Source: an uncultured Lachnospiraceae bacterium
GTDB lineage: Bacteria > Bacillota > Clostridia > Lachnospirales > Lachnospiraceae
Direction of reading: 5' to 3'
DNA length: 29,633 nucleotides
Assembly (NCBI GenBank): GCA_910588825.1
Contig: CAJURF010000042.1
Coordinates: forward strand, 1 to 29,633
Shown piece by piece: positions 15,306 to 23,597 of the stretch. The position numbers and the translations under genes are program-made. Below the pieces are notes generated by a model. That model saw only the letters and a program-made list of their open reading frames with translations, ran no database searches and had not been told where the DNA came from. The first letter of the stretch is position 1, and every line of letters begins with the position of its first letter.

Positions 15306-15333
15306 ATGTTTTTATAAGGAGTGTATGGGTGCA

Positions 15334-16014
15334 ATGCGTTACGAAATTAAAGGTGAGACTCTGCCGGTGGTGATCTGCCATCTGGAGGCAGGCGAGACAA
15401 TGATTACAGAAGGCGGCGGGATGGCATGGATGTCCCCCAATATGCAGATGGAGACAACTTCCGGCGGCGGATTAGGAAAAGCATTTGGCAGGATGCTGTC
15501 AGGGGATACATTATTTCTGAACCGTTACACGGCACGGGGAGGAAATGGGATGATTGCATTTGCCTCCAGTTTTCCGGGATCAGTAAAGCCGTTTACAGTA
15601 GGTCGTGGACAGGAGTATATTCTGCAGAAGAGTGCATTTTTGGCCAGTGAGTCCGGAGTGGATTTGGATATTCATCTGCAGAAGAGATTCAGTTCAGGGC
15701 TGTTTGGCGGCGAGGGCTTTATCATGCAGAGAGTCAGCGGAAACGGCGTGGTTTTTGCCGAATTTGACGGGCATGTGGTGGAATATGAGCTGCAGGCCGG
15801 ACAGCAGATTGTGATAGATACCGGGCATCTGGCGGCCATGTCCGCATCCTGTACTATGGAGATTCAGACGGTTCCGGGTCTGAAAAATAAACTTTTAGGC
15901 GGTGAAGGTCTTTTCAATACAGTGGTCAGCGGCCCCGGGAATGTATGGCTGCAGACCATGCCCATCAGCAATGTGGCAAGCTCAATCCAGCCTTTTATAC
16001 AGTCTTCCAATTAA
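15334..16014 (+). CDS. AIM24 / TIGR00266 family protein
   Basis: The sequence has the family's characteristic opening MRYEIKGETLPVVICHLEAG, then GEGFIMQRVSGNGVVF near residue 140 and a Gly-rich beta-repeat character throughout, as in the AIM24/TIGR00266 beta-barrel proteins of unknown biochemical role. I prefer the ATG at 15334 (226 aa) because homologues begin there; the ATG at 15325 is only 3 bases from AAGGAG (15316-15321) and 15334 is 12 bases away, so the start is ambiguous. No signal peptide or membrane segment. It is flanked by hairpins on both sides and appears to be a single-gene unit. Confidence 0.88.
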   Translation: MRYEIKGETLPVVICHLEAGETMITEGGGMAWMSPNMQMETTSGGGLGKAFGRMLSGDTLFLNRYTARGGNGMIAFASSFPGSVKPFTVGRGQEYILQKSAFLASESGVDLDIHLQKRFSSGLFGGEGFIMQRVSGNGVVFAEFDGHVVEYELQAGQQIVIDTGHLAAMSASCTMEIQTVPGLKNKLLGGEGLFNTVVSGPGNVWLQTMPISNVASSIQPFIQSSN

Positions 16015-16028
16015 TTTAGAAAAGTGTC

Positions 16029-16056
16029 AGGGGCATCCGTGGTGGTGCCCCTTTTC
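16029..16056 (+). terminator. Intrinsic terminator after AIM24 gene
   Basis: AGGGGCA (16029-16035) pairs with TGCCCCT (16046-16052), followed by TTTTC. Confidence 0.8.
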
Positions 16057-16139
16057 GTGGTATTTGAAAATTGCGGATAGTTTTGCATTATTATGGTATG
16101 ATAAAAAAAGACTATAGAGATATATGGAGGTGTCTGCCC

Positions 16140-18251
16140 ATGAAGCATTCTTACAGCAATCATTTAATCAATGAAAAATCCCCTTATCTGCTTTCCCATG
16201 CCCACAATCCAGTGGAATGGTATCCCTGGTGTCCGGAAGCGTTTCGGAAAGCAAAGGAGCAGAATAAACCTGTTTTTCTCAGTATTGGCTATTCCACCTG
16301 CCACTGGTGCCATGTGATGGAACGGGAATCTTTTGAAAATGAGGAAACAGCCCAGCTTCTCAACCGTTATTTTGTCAGTATCAAAGTGGACAGGGAGGAG
16401 AGGCCGGATATTGATTCGATATATATGGCAGTGTGTCAGGCAGTGAACCGTTCAGGGGGATGGCCGCTGACTGTTTTTATGACCCCTGAGCAGCAGCCTT
16501 TTTTCGTAGCCACTTATCTGCCCAGAGAGAGCCGGGGGCAGCAGCCGGGGCTTCTTCAGGTGCTGGGTGAAATCGCCCAGTTATGGGAGCAGGACCCGGA
16601 TAAACTCCGGAAATCAGGGGCTGCTGTGTGCGCGTATATTTCCGGAAAAGGCACGGAAGACCACAGTGGTGCTTTTGAACCGGAAAAAGAAGAAAATCAG
16701 AGGGCATGGCCGGATAAAGTCTTATTCCGCGAGGCAGCGGTAGCTTTTCTGCGCTCTTTTGACCAGGAATACGGCGGGTTCGGACAGGCGCCTAAGTTCC
16801 CCGCTCCCCATAATTTATTGTTTTTGCTCCATTACAGTCGTCTGGAGAAAGATAAAACGCTGGAATATATAGCGGCACAGACACTTTTTTCCATGATGCG
16901 GGGCGGAATCTTCGACCATGTGGGAGGCGGTTTTTCCCGTTATTCCACTGACAGGCAGTGGCTGGTTCCTCATTTTGAAAAAATGCTTTATGATAACGCG
17001 CTGCTGGCCATGGCTTATCTTAAATGCTGGGACCAGACTAAAGCTTTCTGGAGCCGCTGGGCCGCGGAGCGGATTTTTCTGTATGTGTTTCGGGAACTGA
17101 CCGGAGAGGAAGGCGGATTTTTCTGCGGCCAGGATGCGGACAGTGAAGGGGTGGAGGGGAGATACTACGTTTTCTCTCCGGAAGAAGTGTGCCGTGTGCT
17201 GGGGCAGGACAGGGGAGAAGCGTTCTGCCGGCGCTATGATATTACGGAAGCAGGAAATTTTGAGAAAATGAATATTCCCAATCTGCTGGGAGATGAGAAA
17301 CCGTGGATTCCCGATGAAGAGACTGCCATGGACTGTGAAAAATTGTATCAATACCGCAGAGACAGATATCCCCTCCACAAAGATGATAAAGTGCTTACAT
17401 CCTGGAGCAGTCTGATGGCGGCGGCTTGTGCAAAAGGAGCCAGGGCGGCGTTTGGCATGGAAAAAGAGGAGGGAGAGGCCGGCAGCCATGCAGCTTCTGT
17501 GTGGAGCCAGTGCCTGCCAATGGCAGTGAAAAGCCTGGAATTTATCCGCACACATCTTGTGGATCACACAGGGCGTCTGCGTGTGAGATACCGGGACGGG
17601 GAAGCGGCTTTTGACGGGCATCTGGATGATTATGCCTTCTATGCTCTGGCTCTGCTTCAGATGTATCAGACTGTATTTGATGTGTCTTACCTGGAAGAGG
17701 CTGTCCGGGTGGCAGAAATCATGGTGGAATATTTCTTTGACCACAAAAAGGGCGGCTTTTACCTCTATGCTTCTGACGCAGAACAGCTGATTGCCAGACC
17801 GAAGGACACATGGGACGGCGCCATGCCGTCGGGCAATTCAGCTGCTGCCCATGTGCTGTGCACTTTAGCCGGGCTGACGGCACAGGAAAAGTGGATTCAG
17901 CTTCGTGACCAGCAGCTGTCTTTTCTGGCTGAAGAGACAAAAAATTATCCCGCCGGTTACAGTTTCTCCCTTCTGGCTGTGAGTGAGGTGCTCTATCCTT
18001 CCAGAGAACTAATCTGCGTACTTTCGGAAACATGCGGGGAATCTGTCTGCCGCAGCCTGGCAGTTTTGCCGGACAAAGGTATGTATATTTTGGTAAAAAC
18101 ACCGGAGAATGCCCAACGCCTGGAGCAGATTGCCCCCTCTACAAAAAATTATCCGCTGACTGAAAATAACAAATATTATCTGTGCGAAAACGGAAGCTGC
18201 CAAAAACCGCAGGAATCACTGGAGGAGATCCTGAAAATAGGAAAAATATGA
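16140..18251 (+). CDS. yyaL: Thioredoxin-domain protein, YyaL/SPATA20 (DUF255) family
   Basis: The ATG at 16140 follows GGAGGTG and gives 703 residues, typical for the family. The N-terminal ~170 residues form a thioredoxin-like domain that begins with the family pattern NEKSPYLLSHAHNPVEWYPW and carries the Cys54-His-Trp-Cys57 pair (STCHWCHVM). The C-terminal ~500 residues are rich in helical repeats with conserved GGIFDHVGGGFSRYS, WLVPHFEKMLYDNA and DDKVLTSW motifs, resembling an (alpha/alpha)6 glycosidase/epimerase barrel. Biochemical function is not established to my knowledge; redox or carbohydrate-related roles have been suggested from the domains. The gene is monocistronic, between two terminator/promoter regions. 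Confidence 0.95.
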   Translation: MKHSYSNHLINEKSPYLLSHAHNPVEWYPWCPEAFRKAKEQNKPVFLSIGYSTCHWCHVMERESFENEETAQLLNRYFVSIKVDREERPDIDSIYMAVCQAVNRSGGWPLTVFMTPEQQPFFVATYLPRESRGQQPGLLQVLGEIAQLWEQDPDKLRKSGAAVCAYISGKGTEDHSGAFEPEKEENQRAWPDKVLFREAAVAFLRSFDQEYGGFGQAPKFPAPHNLLFLLHYSRLEKDKTLEYIAAQTLFSMMRGGIFDHVGGGFSRYSTDRQWLVPHFEKMLYDNALLAMAYLKCWDQTKAFWSRWAAERIFLYVFRELTGEEGGFFCGQDADSEGVEGRYYVFSPEEVCRVLGQDRGEAFCRRYDITEAGNFEKMNIPNLLGDEKPWIPDEETAMDCEKLYQYRRDRYPLHKDDKVLTSWSSLMAAACAKGARAAFGMEKEEGEAGSHAASVWSQCLPMAVKSLEFIRTHLVDHTGRLRVRYRDGEAAFDGHLDDYAFYALALLQMYQTVFDVSYLEEAVRVAEIMVEYFFDHKKGGFYLYASDAEQLIARPKDTWDGAMPSGNSAAAHVLCTLAGLTAQEKWIQLRDQQLSFLAEETKNYPAGYSFSLLAVSEVLYPSRELICVLSETCGESVCRSLAVLPDKGMYILVKTPENAQRLEQIAPSTKNYPLTENNKYYLCENGSCQKPQESLEEILKIGKI

Positions 18252-18296
18252 AAGTTTTATAAAATTTGCGGACATAGTTTTTTCATAATAGAACTT

Positions 18297-18325
18297 TTGA
18301 CGGACGAATCAAAACATGGTATAAT
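18297..18325 (+). promoter_or_regulatory. Sigma-A promoter for SEC-C gene
   Basis: TTGACG (18297-18302), exactly 17 bases, TATAAT (18320-18325); the start codon follows 47 bases later. Confidence 0.85.
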
Positions 18326-18372
18326 CAGGTAAGTCAGATTCAATCAATACTTGGAAAAGAGGAAATAGATTC

Positions 18373-18888
18373 ATGAGTGAAAAAACGATTTTGGAACAGT
18401 GGAGGGAGGCTGCCTATGACCAGTCTGCGGATAAAGGAAAACTGCAGAAGTTCTGGGCTGCCTATTTTAATATCGAAAAAGGGATTTATGAGCAGCTTCT
18501 GGAGAATCCTGACCAAGTGGTTACCGGTACAGTGAAAGAGCTGGCAGAGAAATACGGGCAGGATGTGTTTACCATGACAGGTTTTCTGGATGGGATTAAT
18601 GACAGCCTCAAGGAGCCTAACCCCATTGATGAAATGACAGAAGATACCGTGGTAAACCTTGGATTTGATAAGGAAAAACTTTATAAAAATATGGTAGATG
18701 CCAGAGCGGACTGGCTGTATGAACTCCCCCAGTGGGAAAAGATCTATGATGAAGAGACGAGAAAGCGTCTGTATCTGGAACAGAAGAAATCAGGAACTAT
18801 AGTAAAAGGGCCAAAAGTAGGGCGCAATGACCCATGTCCCTGCGGTTCGGGGAAGAAGTATAAAAAGTGCTGCGGAAAAAACGCTTAA
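18373..18888 (+). CDS. SEC-C zinc-finger protein, 171 aa
   Basis: The last ~20 residues are a SEC-C motif, GRNDPCPCGSGKKYKKCC, with Cys155, Cys157, Cys166 and Cys167, the zinc site found at the SecA C-terminus and in many stand-alone proteins. Residues 1 to ~140 are acidic and helical, with no catalytic motif that I can name. SEC-C domains bind zinc and often contact proteins or ribosomes, so an adaptor role is reasonable but unproven. It has a dedicated consensus promoter, and its end overlaps the next gene by 22 bases. Codon use is like its neighbours. Confidence 0.9.
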   Translation: MSEKTILEQWREAAYDQSADKGKLQKFWAAYFNIEKGIYEQLLENPDQVVTGTVKELAEKYGQDVFTMTGFLDGINDSLKEPNPIDEMTEDTVVNLGFDKEKLYKNMVDARADWLYELPQWEKIYDEETRKRLYLEQKKSGTIVKGPKVGRNDPCPCGSGKKYKKCCGKNA

Positions 18889-19625
18889 TGATAACTGCGC
18901 TTCTCCTTATTGGGATTTTATTTCTGGCATATTATGTTTTCCTGCAGATGAAAGGCATGGACTTTGCCGTTATATGGCTGATGGCGGGAGGCATGCTGAT
19001 CTTGGTATGGTATGCGCTTAGCAGGCAGCCGGTTTGGATATCTGTTCTTCCACGGGCGGTAAAAGCGGGAATCGGTATCTTGTTTTTGCTGGGGTTTCTG
19101 CTTTTCGCTGCTCTGGAGATTTTGATTCTGCATGGAATGGGCACAGGATGGCAAAATGACCTGGACTATATTATCGTGCTGGGGGCACAGGTCCGGGGAA
19201 ACCGTCCCAGCCGGGCACTGAGAATGAGAATCGACACGGCAGCGGATTATCTGCGGGAACATCCATCTGTTCAGGCCGTTCTGTCCGGAGGGCAGGGGCC
19301 CGGTGAGAATATGACAGAAGCGGAATGTATGAGAAACGTTCTTGTTGAAATGGGTATTTCAGAAGACAGACTGATTCTGGAAGACCAGTCCACGAGTACA
19401 TGGGAGAACCTAGAATTCAGCGCCGGCCTGGTGCCGCTGAAAAAGGCAGGAGTCGGGCTGGTGACCCAGAATTTCCATGTGTACCGTAGTGTACAGCTGG
19501 CCAGACGCCAGCAATATGAACGCGTATCCGGGATTGCGGCGCCGTCAGAGCCGGTCAATTTTCCTCATTTTATGGTGCGGGAGGCATTTGCATTGGTGAA
19601 GGAAAAATTGGTGGGAAATTTGTGA
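18867..19625 (+). CDS. YdcF-like (DUF218) membrane protein
   Basis: The 252-residue protein begins MLRKKRLMITALLLIGIL with basic residues ahead of a first hydrophobic helix; further helices follow near residues 33-50 and 67-90. The C-terminal ~155 residues form a DUF218/YdcF domain: DYIIVLGAQVRGNRPSRAL (~100-118), VLSGGQGPGE (~138), EDQSTSTWENL (~172) and VTQNFHVYR (~200). The GTG at 18867 gives the positively charged N-terminus; the ATG at 18888, overlapping the upstream stop as TAATG, is the alternative. DUF218 proteins include SanA and YdcF, linked to envelope functions. The substrate is unknown. Confidence 0.88.
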   Translation: MLRKKRLMITALLLIGILFLAYYVFLQMKGMDFAVIWLMAGGMLILVWYALSRQPVWISVLPRAVKAGIGILFLLGFLLFAALEILILHGMGTGWQNDLDYIIVLGAQVRGNRPSRALRMRIDTAADYLREHPSVQAVLSGGQGPGENMTEAECMRNVLVEMGISEDRLILEDQSTSTWENLEFSAGLVPLKKAGVGLVTQNFHVYRSVQLARRQQYERVSGIAAPSEPVNFPHFMVREAFALVKEKLVGNL

Positions 19626-19756
19626 AATCGGATATTTTGGAAGAAGTGGATTTGGAAAAATCGTCATTTTGTATATTTTGTAGCAAAAAATATGTTGAAT
19701 TATCCAATGGCGCAAAAATTATTCGGATAAATGGCGAAATTAGGTAATTTTTCCTA

Positions 19757-19785
19757 TTGTATTTTGTCCATTTTTATTATATTAT
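19757..19785 (+). promoter_or_regulatory. Probable promoter of the one-carbon (fhs) operon
   Basis: TTGTAT (19757-19762), 17 bases, TATTAT (19780-19785) in an AT-rich stretch. It would leave a leader of about 230 bases before fhs. Confidence 0.5.
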
Positions 19786-19799
19786 ATTCATATCGGAAC

Positions 19800-20010
19800 A
19801 GGTTGACGGGGATTTGTTTTAATCTTGGAAATCAGCGTACGGATACTCCGGGGGTGAATTATGATTCCCTGACTAATGTGTCAACAGATTCCGGCGTACC
19901 ATGGTTTTATTTTACATAAAGAAACTCTGGTAAACGGTTGTTTAGTAACTATTGATTGTAACTGGTCAATGTTTTTGCAGTTACCAAATTATTTTTTCCA
20001 TTATGTAAGG
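19800..20010 (+). promoter_or_regulatory. Long structured leader upstream of fhs, class not recognised
   Basis: The 400 bases between the YdcF-like gene and fhs carry no convincing gene. Pairings seen in the leader: GTTGAC (about 19802) with GTCAAC (about 19877), enclosing a GAAT/ATTC hairpin in the GGGGGTGAATTATGATTCCC stretch; further on, GTAACTG with CAGTTAC followed by ATTATTTTTTCC, a possible terminator. An alternative partner for GTTACCA is TGGTAAAC near 19930, which would exclude the terminator-like pairing. I looked for ZTP, THF-I and glycine riboswitch blocks and did not find them. Confidence 0.4.
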
Positions 20011-20021
20011 AGGTAATACAA

Positions 20022-21704
20022 ATGGGATTCAAATCAGATATTGAAATCGCTCAGGAAGCAGTACCCCAGGATATTCGGGAAATCGCTAAGAAAATTGGAT
20101 TAACAGAGGACGAGCTGGAGCTTTACGGAAAATATAAAGCAAAAATCGACTACAATCTGATGAAAACAAAAGCTGGATCAGGAAACAAAGCTAAATTAAT
20201 CCTGACCACAGCTATCAATCCAACTCCTGCTGGAGAAGGAAAGACAACAACAACTGTTGGTGTTGGTGATGCTCTTGCAAAATTAGGCAAGAATGTGGTA
20301 CTGGCTTTGAGAGAGCCCTCCCTCGGACCGGTATTTGGTGTAAAAGGCGGCGCTGCAGGCGGCGGCTATGCACAGGTTATCCCTATGGAAGATATCAACC
20401 TGCACTTCACAGGTGACTTCCACGCTATTGGCGCTGCAAACAACCTTCTGGCAGCTATGATCGACAACCACATTTATCAGGGAAATCCTCTGGATATCGA
20501 CCCCAGAAGAGTGATCTGGAGACGCTGCGTAGACATGAACGACCGTCAGCTGCGTAATGTAGTAGATGGTTTGGGCGGAAAATCTCAGGGATACGTGAGA
20601 GAAGACGGATTTGATATCACGGTTGCATCAGAAGTTATGGCAGCTTTCTGTCTGGCCAGCAGCCTGGACGACCTGAAAGACCGTTTCTCCAAGATTCTGG
20701 TTGCTTACTCAAGAAAGAATGAGCCGATCACAGCAGGCCAGCTGAACGCACAGGGCGCTATGGTAGCTCTTTTGAAAGATGCTTTAAAACCGAACCTGGT
20801 TCAGACACTGGAAGGAACCCCCTGCTTTATCCACGGCGGACCGTTCGCAAACATCGCACATGGATGTAACTCCGTAATCGCTACAAAGATGGCTATGCAC
20901 TTTGGTGATTATGTAGTAACAGAGGCTGGTTTCGGTGCTGACCTTGGTGCTGAGAAGTTCCTGGATATCAAGTGTCGTCTGGCTGCTCTTGAGCCCGATG
21001 CAGTTATCATCGTAGCAACCATCAAAGCTCTGAAATACAACGGTGGTGTGCCGAAAGCTGATGTGACAAAAGAAAATCTGGAAGCTCTGGAAAAAGGTCT
21101 TCCGAACCTGCTGAAACACGTAGAAAACATTACAAAGGTATTCGGTCTGCCGGCAGTGGTAGCTCTGAACCGCTTTGTAACTGATACAGATGCAGAAATC
21201 GATCTGGTTACCAAGAAGTGTAAAGAACTTGGCGTTAACGTTAAAATGTCCGAAGTATGGGGCAAAGGCGGCGACGGTGGTATTGAGCTGGCTGAAGAAG
21301 TTATTCGTCTGTGCGAAGAAGGTAAGAAAGATTTCCGTTTCGCATACGAGCTGGATCTGCCTCTCAAAGAAAAAATCACACAGATCGCTACAAAGATCTA
21401 CGGCGCTGACGGCGTAGACTTTGCACCGGCTGCAGCAAAAGAAATCGATAACCTGGAAAAACTGGGATACGGCGGAGTACCGGTTTGTATGGCTAAGACT
21501 CAGTACTCACTGACAGATGATGAGAAGAAACTGGGAAGACCAGAAGGATTCCGCATCACAATCAGACAGGTAAGCCTGAGCGCAGGTGCCGGCTTCTTAG
21601 TAGCTATCACAGGAGCTATCATGAAGATGCCTGGTCTGCCGAAAGTTCCGGCTGCTGAGAAGATTGATGTAACTTCTGACGGCAAGATCACAGGTTTGTT
21701 CTAA
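20022..21704 (+). CDS. fhs: Formate-tetrahydrofolate ligase
   Basis: Fhs uses ATP to load formate onto THF, the entry of the Wood-Ljungdahl methyl branch. At 560 aa it is full length. Motifs are the P-loop-like TPAGEGKTTTTVGVGDAL (~67-84), EPSLGPVFGVKGGAAGGGYAQ followed by PMEDINLHFTGDFHA (~95-130), and GCNSVIATKMA. The ATG follows TAAGGAGG, a perfect ribosome site. Codon use shifts here to GCT/GTA/CTG/AAA-rich, more uniform than in the upstream genes, as expected of a highly expressed enzyme. First gene of a seven-gene cluster. Confidence 0.98.
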   Translation: MGFKSDIEIAQEAVPQDIREIAKKIGLTEDELELYGKYKAKIDYNLMKTKAGSGNKAKLILTTAINPTPAGEGKTTTTVGVGDALAKLGKNVVLALREPSLGPVFGVKGGAAGGGYAQVIPMEDINLHFTGDFHAIGAANNLLAAMIDNHIYQGNPLDIDPRRVIWRRCVDMNDRQLRNVVDGLGGKSQGYVREDGFDITVASEVMAAFCLASSLDDLKDRFSKILVAYSRKNEPITAGQLNAQGAMVALLKDALKPNLVQTLEGTPCFIHGGPFANIAHGCNSVIATKMAMHFGDYVVTEAGFGADLGAEKFLDIKCRLAALEPDAVIIVATIKALKYNGGVPKADVTKENLEALEKGLPNLLKHVENITKVFGLPAVVALNRFVTDTDAEIDLVTKKCKELGVNVKMSEVWGKGGDGGIELAEEVIRLCEEGKKDFRFAYELDLPLKEKITQIATKIYGADGVDFAPAAAKEIDNLEKLGYGGVPVCMAKTQYSLTDDEKKLGRPEGFRITIRQVSLSAGAGFLVAITGAIMKMPGLPKVPAAEKIDVTSDGKITGLF

Positions 21705-21728
21705 GGAACAGATAGAGATTATCATCCG

Positions 21729-21762
21729 GCATGGGAGGTCCGGCATTGACGGCCTCCCATGC
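21729..21762 (+). repeat. Strong hairpin between fhs and fchA
   Basis: GCATGGGAGGTCCG (21729-21742) pairs with CGGCCTCCCATGC (21750-21762). There is no T-tract, so I read it as an intercistronic processing or stability element, or a leaky terminator. Confidence 0.6.
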
Positions 21763-21815
21763 TGTTGCCAGAAGAATCGTAAAAGCGTGAATCTTATTTT
21801 GGAGGCAATAAACAT

Positions 21816-22448
21816 ATGAAATATGCTGAAGTGACCTGTACAAAATTCGTAGATGAGACTTTCTCCAAAGCTCCGGTACCCGGCGGCGGCGGCGTGGCTT
21901 CCCTGGTAGGAGCACTGGGTGTGGCTCTGGGCGGCATGGTCTGCAATCTGACCACAGGTAAGAAGAAATATGCACAGTATGAGGAAGATATCCAGAGAAT
22001 CATGAAAGAGGCCGAAGGGCTGAAACAGACCATGATGGGTATGATTGACCAGGATGCAGAGAATTTCCTGCCTCTGTCAAAAGCTTATGGGCTTCCTACC
22101 TCAACAGAGGAAGAAAAGCAGTATAAAGAGGAAACCATGCAGGCTGCTTTGAAAGTGGCTATCCAGGTTCCTGTAGATATTGTAAAAGTATCTTATCAGG
22201 CAATTAAACTTCATCAAGAACTGGCAGACAAAGGCTCAAAGCTGGCGATTTCCGATGTGGGATGTGGTGTGCTGTGCTTAAAAGGTGCTATGATGAGCGG
22301 CTGGCTCAACGTTGTGATCAACCTGAGCAGTATTCACGATGAAGCATATGTATCACAGATTAAGGATGAACTTCTGCCTATGCTGGAAGAAGGACAGAAA
22401 ATCTGTGATGAAGTATACGAAAAAGTATTGAACATTTTGAATTCATAA
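21816..22448 (+). CDS. fchA: Methenyl-THF cyclohydrolase (FTCD-cyclodeaminase family)
   Basis: FchA interconverts 10-formyl-THF and 5,10-methenyl-THF, the second step of the methyl branch. The 210-residue protein belongs to the cyclodeaminase/cyclohydrolase family: the N-terminal FSKAPVPGGGGVASLVGALG (about residues 14-33) is its glycine-rich folate loop, and the rest is helical, with VPVDIVKVSYQAIKL and the SKLAISDVGCG segment. The start has GGAGGCAATAAAC upstream. It lies between fhs and folD, the same order as in the clostridial acetogen cluster. Confidence 0.95.
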   Translation: MKYAEVTCTKFVDETFSKAPVPGGGGVASLVGALGVALGGMVCNLTTGKKKYAQYEEDIQRIMKEAEGLKQTMMGMIDQDAENFLPLSKAYGLPTSTEEEKQYKEETMQAALKVAIQVPVDIVKVSYQAIKLHQELADKGSKLAISDVGCGVLCLKGAMMSGWLNVVINLSSIHDEAYVSQIKDELLPMLEEGQKICDEVYEKVLNILNS

Positions 22449-22449
22449 G

Positions 22450-22472
22450 AACAGGGTTTTAAAAATCCTGTT
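22450..22472 (+). repeat. Hairpin between fchA and folD
   Basis: AACAGG (22450-22455) pairs with CCTGTT (22467-22472), with A-T pairs inside; a run of seven T lies about ten bases further on. A weak terminator or processing site is possible. Confidence 0.45.
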
Positions 22473-22507
22473 TATGAAATAGTTTTTTTAAGGAGGACTT
22501 AGGTAAA

Positions 22508-23488
22508 ATGAGCGCACAAGTATTAGATTGCAAGGCGGTTGCCCAGTCTATTCAGGATCAATGCAAAGCTGACGCAGATGCATTAAGAGCAAAAGGCATC
22601 GTTCCGAAGCTGGGCATTTTCCGTGTAGGCGAAAAAGGACCAGACCTTTCCTATGAAAAAGGTGCTACAAAGACAATGGCTGCGGCAGGTATCGAAGTTG
22701 AAGTATTTGCCCTCCCGGCAGAAGTAACACAGGAAGATTATATCAAAAAATTCAAAGAAGTGAACGCAGATCCTGCTATTCATGGAATCCTTGCTTTCCG
22801 TCCTTTGGATAATATTGACGAGAACGTTGCAATCGGCGAGAATATCTCTCCGTTAAAAGACGTGGATGCCTGCACCAGCGCAAACATGGGAAAACTGGTA
22901 ATCAACGATCCGACTGGACTGTATCCCTGTACAGCAAGCGCTATCATGGAAATTATTGATTACTATGCAGAAGATATCAAAAAAGTTGCAAGAGCAAAAT
23001 TCGGCCCCAATCCTCTGGCAAAACCAGAGCAGGACGCTGATGTATGCTGTGGACTGGATGTCTGCATCATCAATAACTCCAACGTTATCGGAAAACCTGT
23101 TTCCATGATGCTGACCAACCGTTTTGCAACCGTTTCTATCGTTCATCATCTGACACATCCGGAGATCAAGAACGAGTATATTCAGAGAGCGGATGTTGTA
23201 ATCTGCGCAGTTCCGTTCAAAGATTCTGTGACAGCAGATATGATCAAAGAAGGCGCAGTTGTGATTGATGCAGCTGTTAATAGAGAGAAAGCTTTCGACG
23301 CTGACGGAAATCCCATTATGAATGAGAAGACCGGAAAGCAGAAGATTGTTACCCTGGGCTGCTGCTCAGCTGATGTTGAAGAAAAAGCAAGCTGGAAAAC
23401 TCCGGTTCCCGGCGTAGGTGCGATCACTTCCGCATTACTTGCAAAGAACCTGATCAAAGCCTGCAAGCTGCAGAACGGTATTGAATAA
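22508..23488 (+). CDS. folD: Methylene-THF dehydrogenase (FolD family), probably lacking cyclohydrolase activity
   Basis: The protein has the FolD fold, with FSPLKDVDAC-like folate-site residues (KDVDACTSANMGKL, ~117-130), a Rossmann motif NNSNVIGKP (~190-198) and the C-terminal TPVPGVGAITSALL. At 326 aa it is longer than usual (about 280-300), with an insertion near residues 150-185. The catalytic lysine four residues after the conserved Tyr in bifunctional enzymes (Lys54 in E. coli, Lys56 in human) is Ala53 here (SYEKGATK), and the usual VQLPLP is AFRPLD, losing the active-site Gln. Both losses point to a dehydrogenase-only enzyme, as in yeast MTD1. The cyclohydrolase step would then fall to the adjacent FchA. 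Confidence 0.92.
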   Translation: MSAQVLDCKAVAQSIQDQCKADADALRAKGIVPKLGIFRVGEKGPDLSYEKGATKTMAAAGIEVEVFALPAEVTQEDYIKKFKEVNADPAIHGILAFRPLDNIDENVAIGENISPLKDVDACTSANMGKLVINDPTGLYPCTASAIMEIIDYYAEDIKKVARAKFGPNPLAKPEQDADVCCGLDVCIINNSNVIGKPVSMMLTNRFATVSIVHHLTHPEIKNEYIQRADVVICAVPFKDSVTADMIKEGAVVIDAAVNREKAFDADGNPIMNEKTGKQKIVTLGCCSADVEEKASWKTPVPGVGAITSALLAKNLIKACKLQNGIE

Positions 23489-23500
23489 CTGAAAGTTACT

Positions 23501-23577
23501 GGCTGTGGGGGAAAGCCCCTGCAGCCGGCTCATAATCAATAGGATATAGAAACGTAATGGAAAGGCGGTTCTATATC
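23501..23577 (+). repeat. Two hairpins between folD and metV
   Basis: GGCTGTGGGG with CCCCTGCAGCC (23501-23526), and the perfect 9-bp pair GATATAGAA (23543-23551) and TTCTATATC (23569-23577) ending just ahead of the metV ribosome site GGGAGG. No T-tract follows either. Confidence 0.5.
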
Positions 23578-23597
23578 AGACCGGGAGGAAAGAATAT

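Noticed and set aside
16815..17744. 309-aa open frame on the minus strand
   Set aside because: It lies wholly inside the yyaL coding sequence, whose protein shows clear family motifs; the antisense frame has no ribosome site and an unstructured His/Pro/Cys-rich composition.
19731..19919. 62-aa open frame in the fhs leader
   Set aside because: No ribosome site, no recognisable protein features, and it overlaps the candidate promoter and the paired segments of the leader.
19800..20010. ZTP, THF-I or glycine riboswitch upstream of fhs
   Set aside because: I searched by eye for the ZTP blocks (GACUGGCG and CCGCCUGGGC), the THF block (AAGUG...GGGA) and glycine riboswitch blocks; none is present, so I list only an unassigned structured leader.
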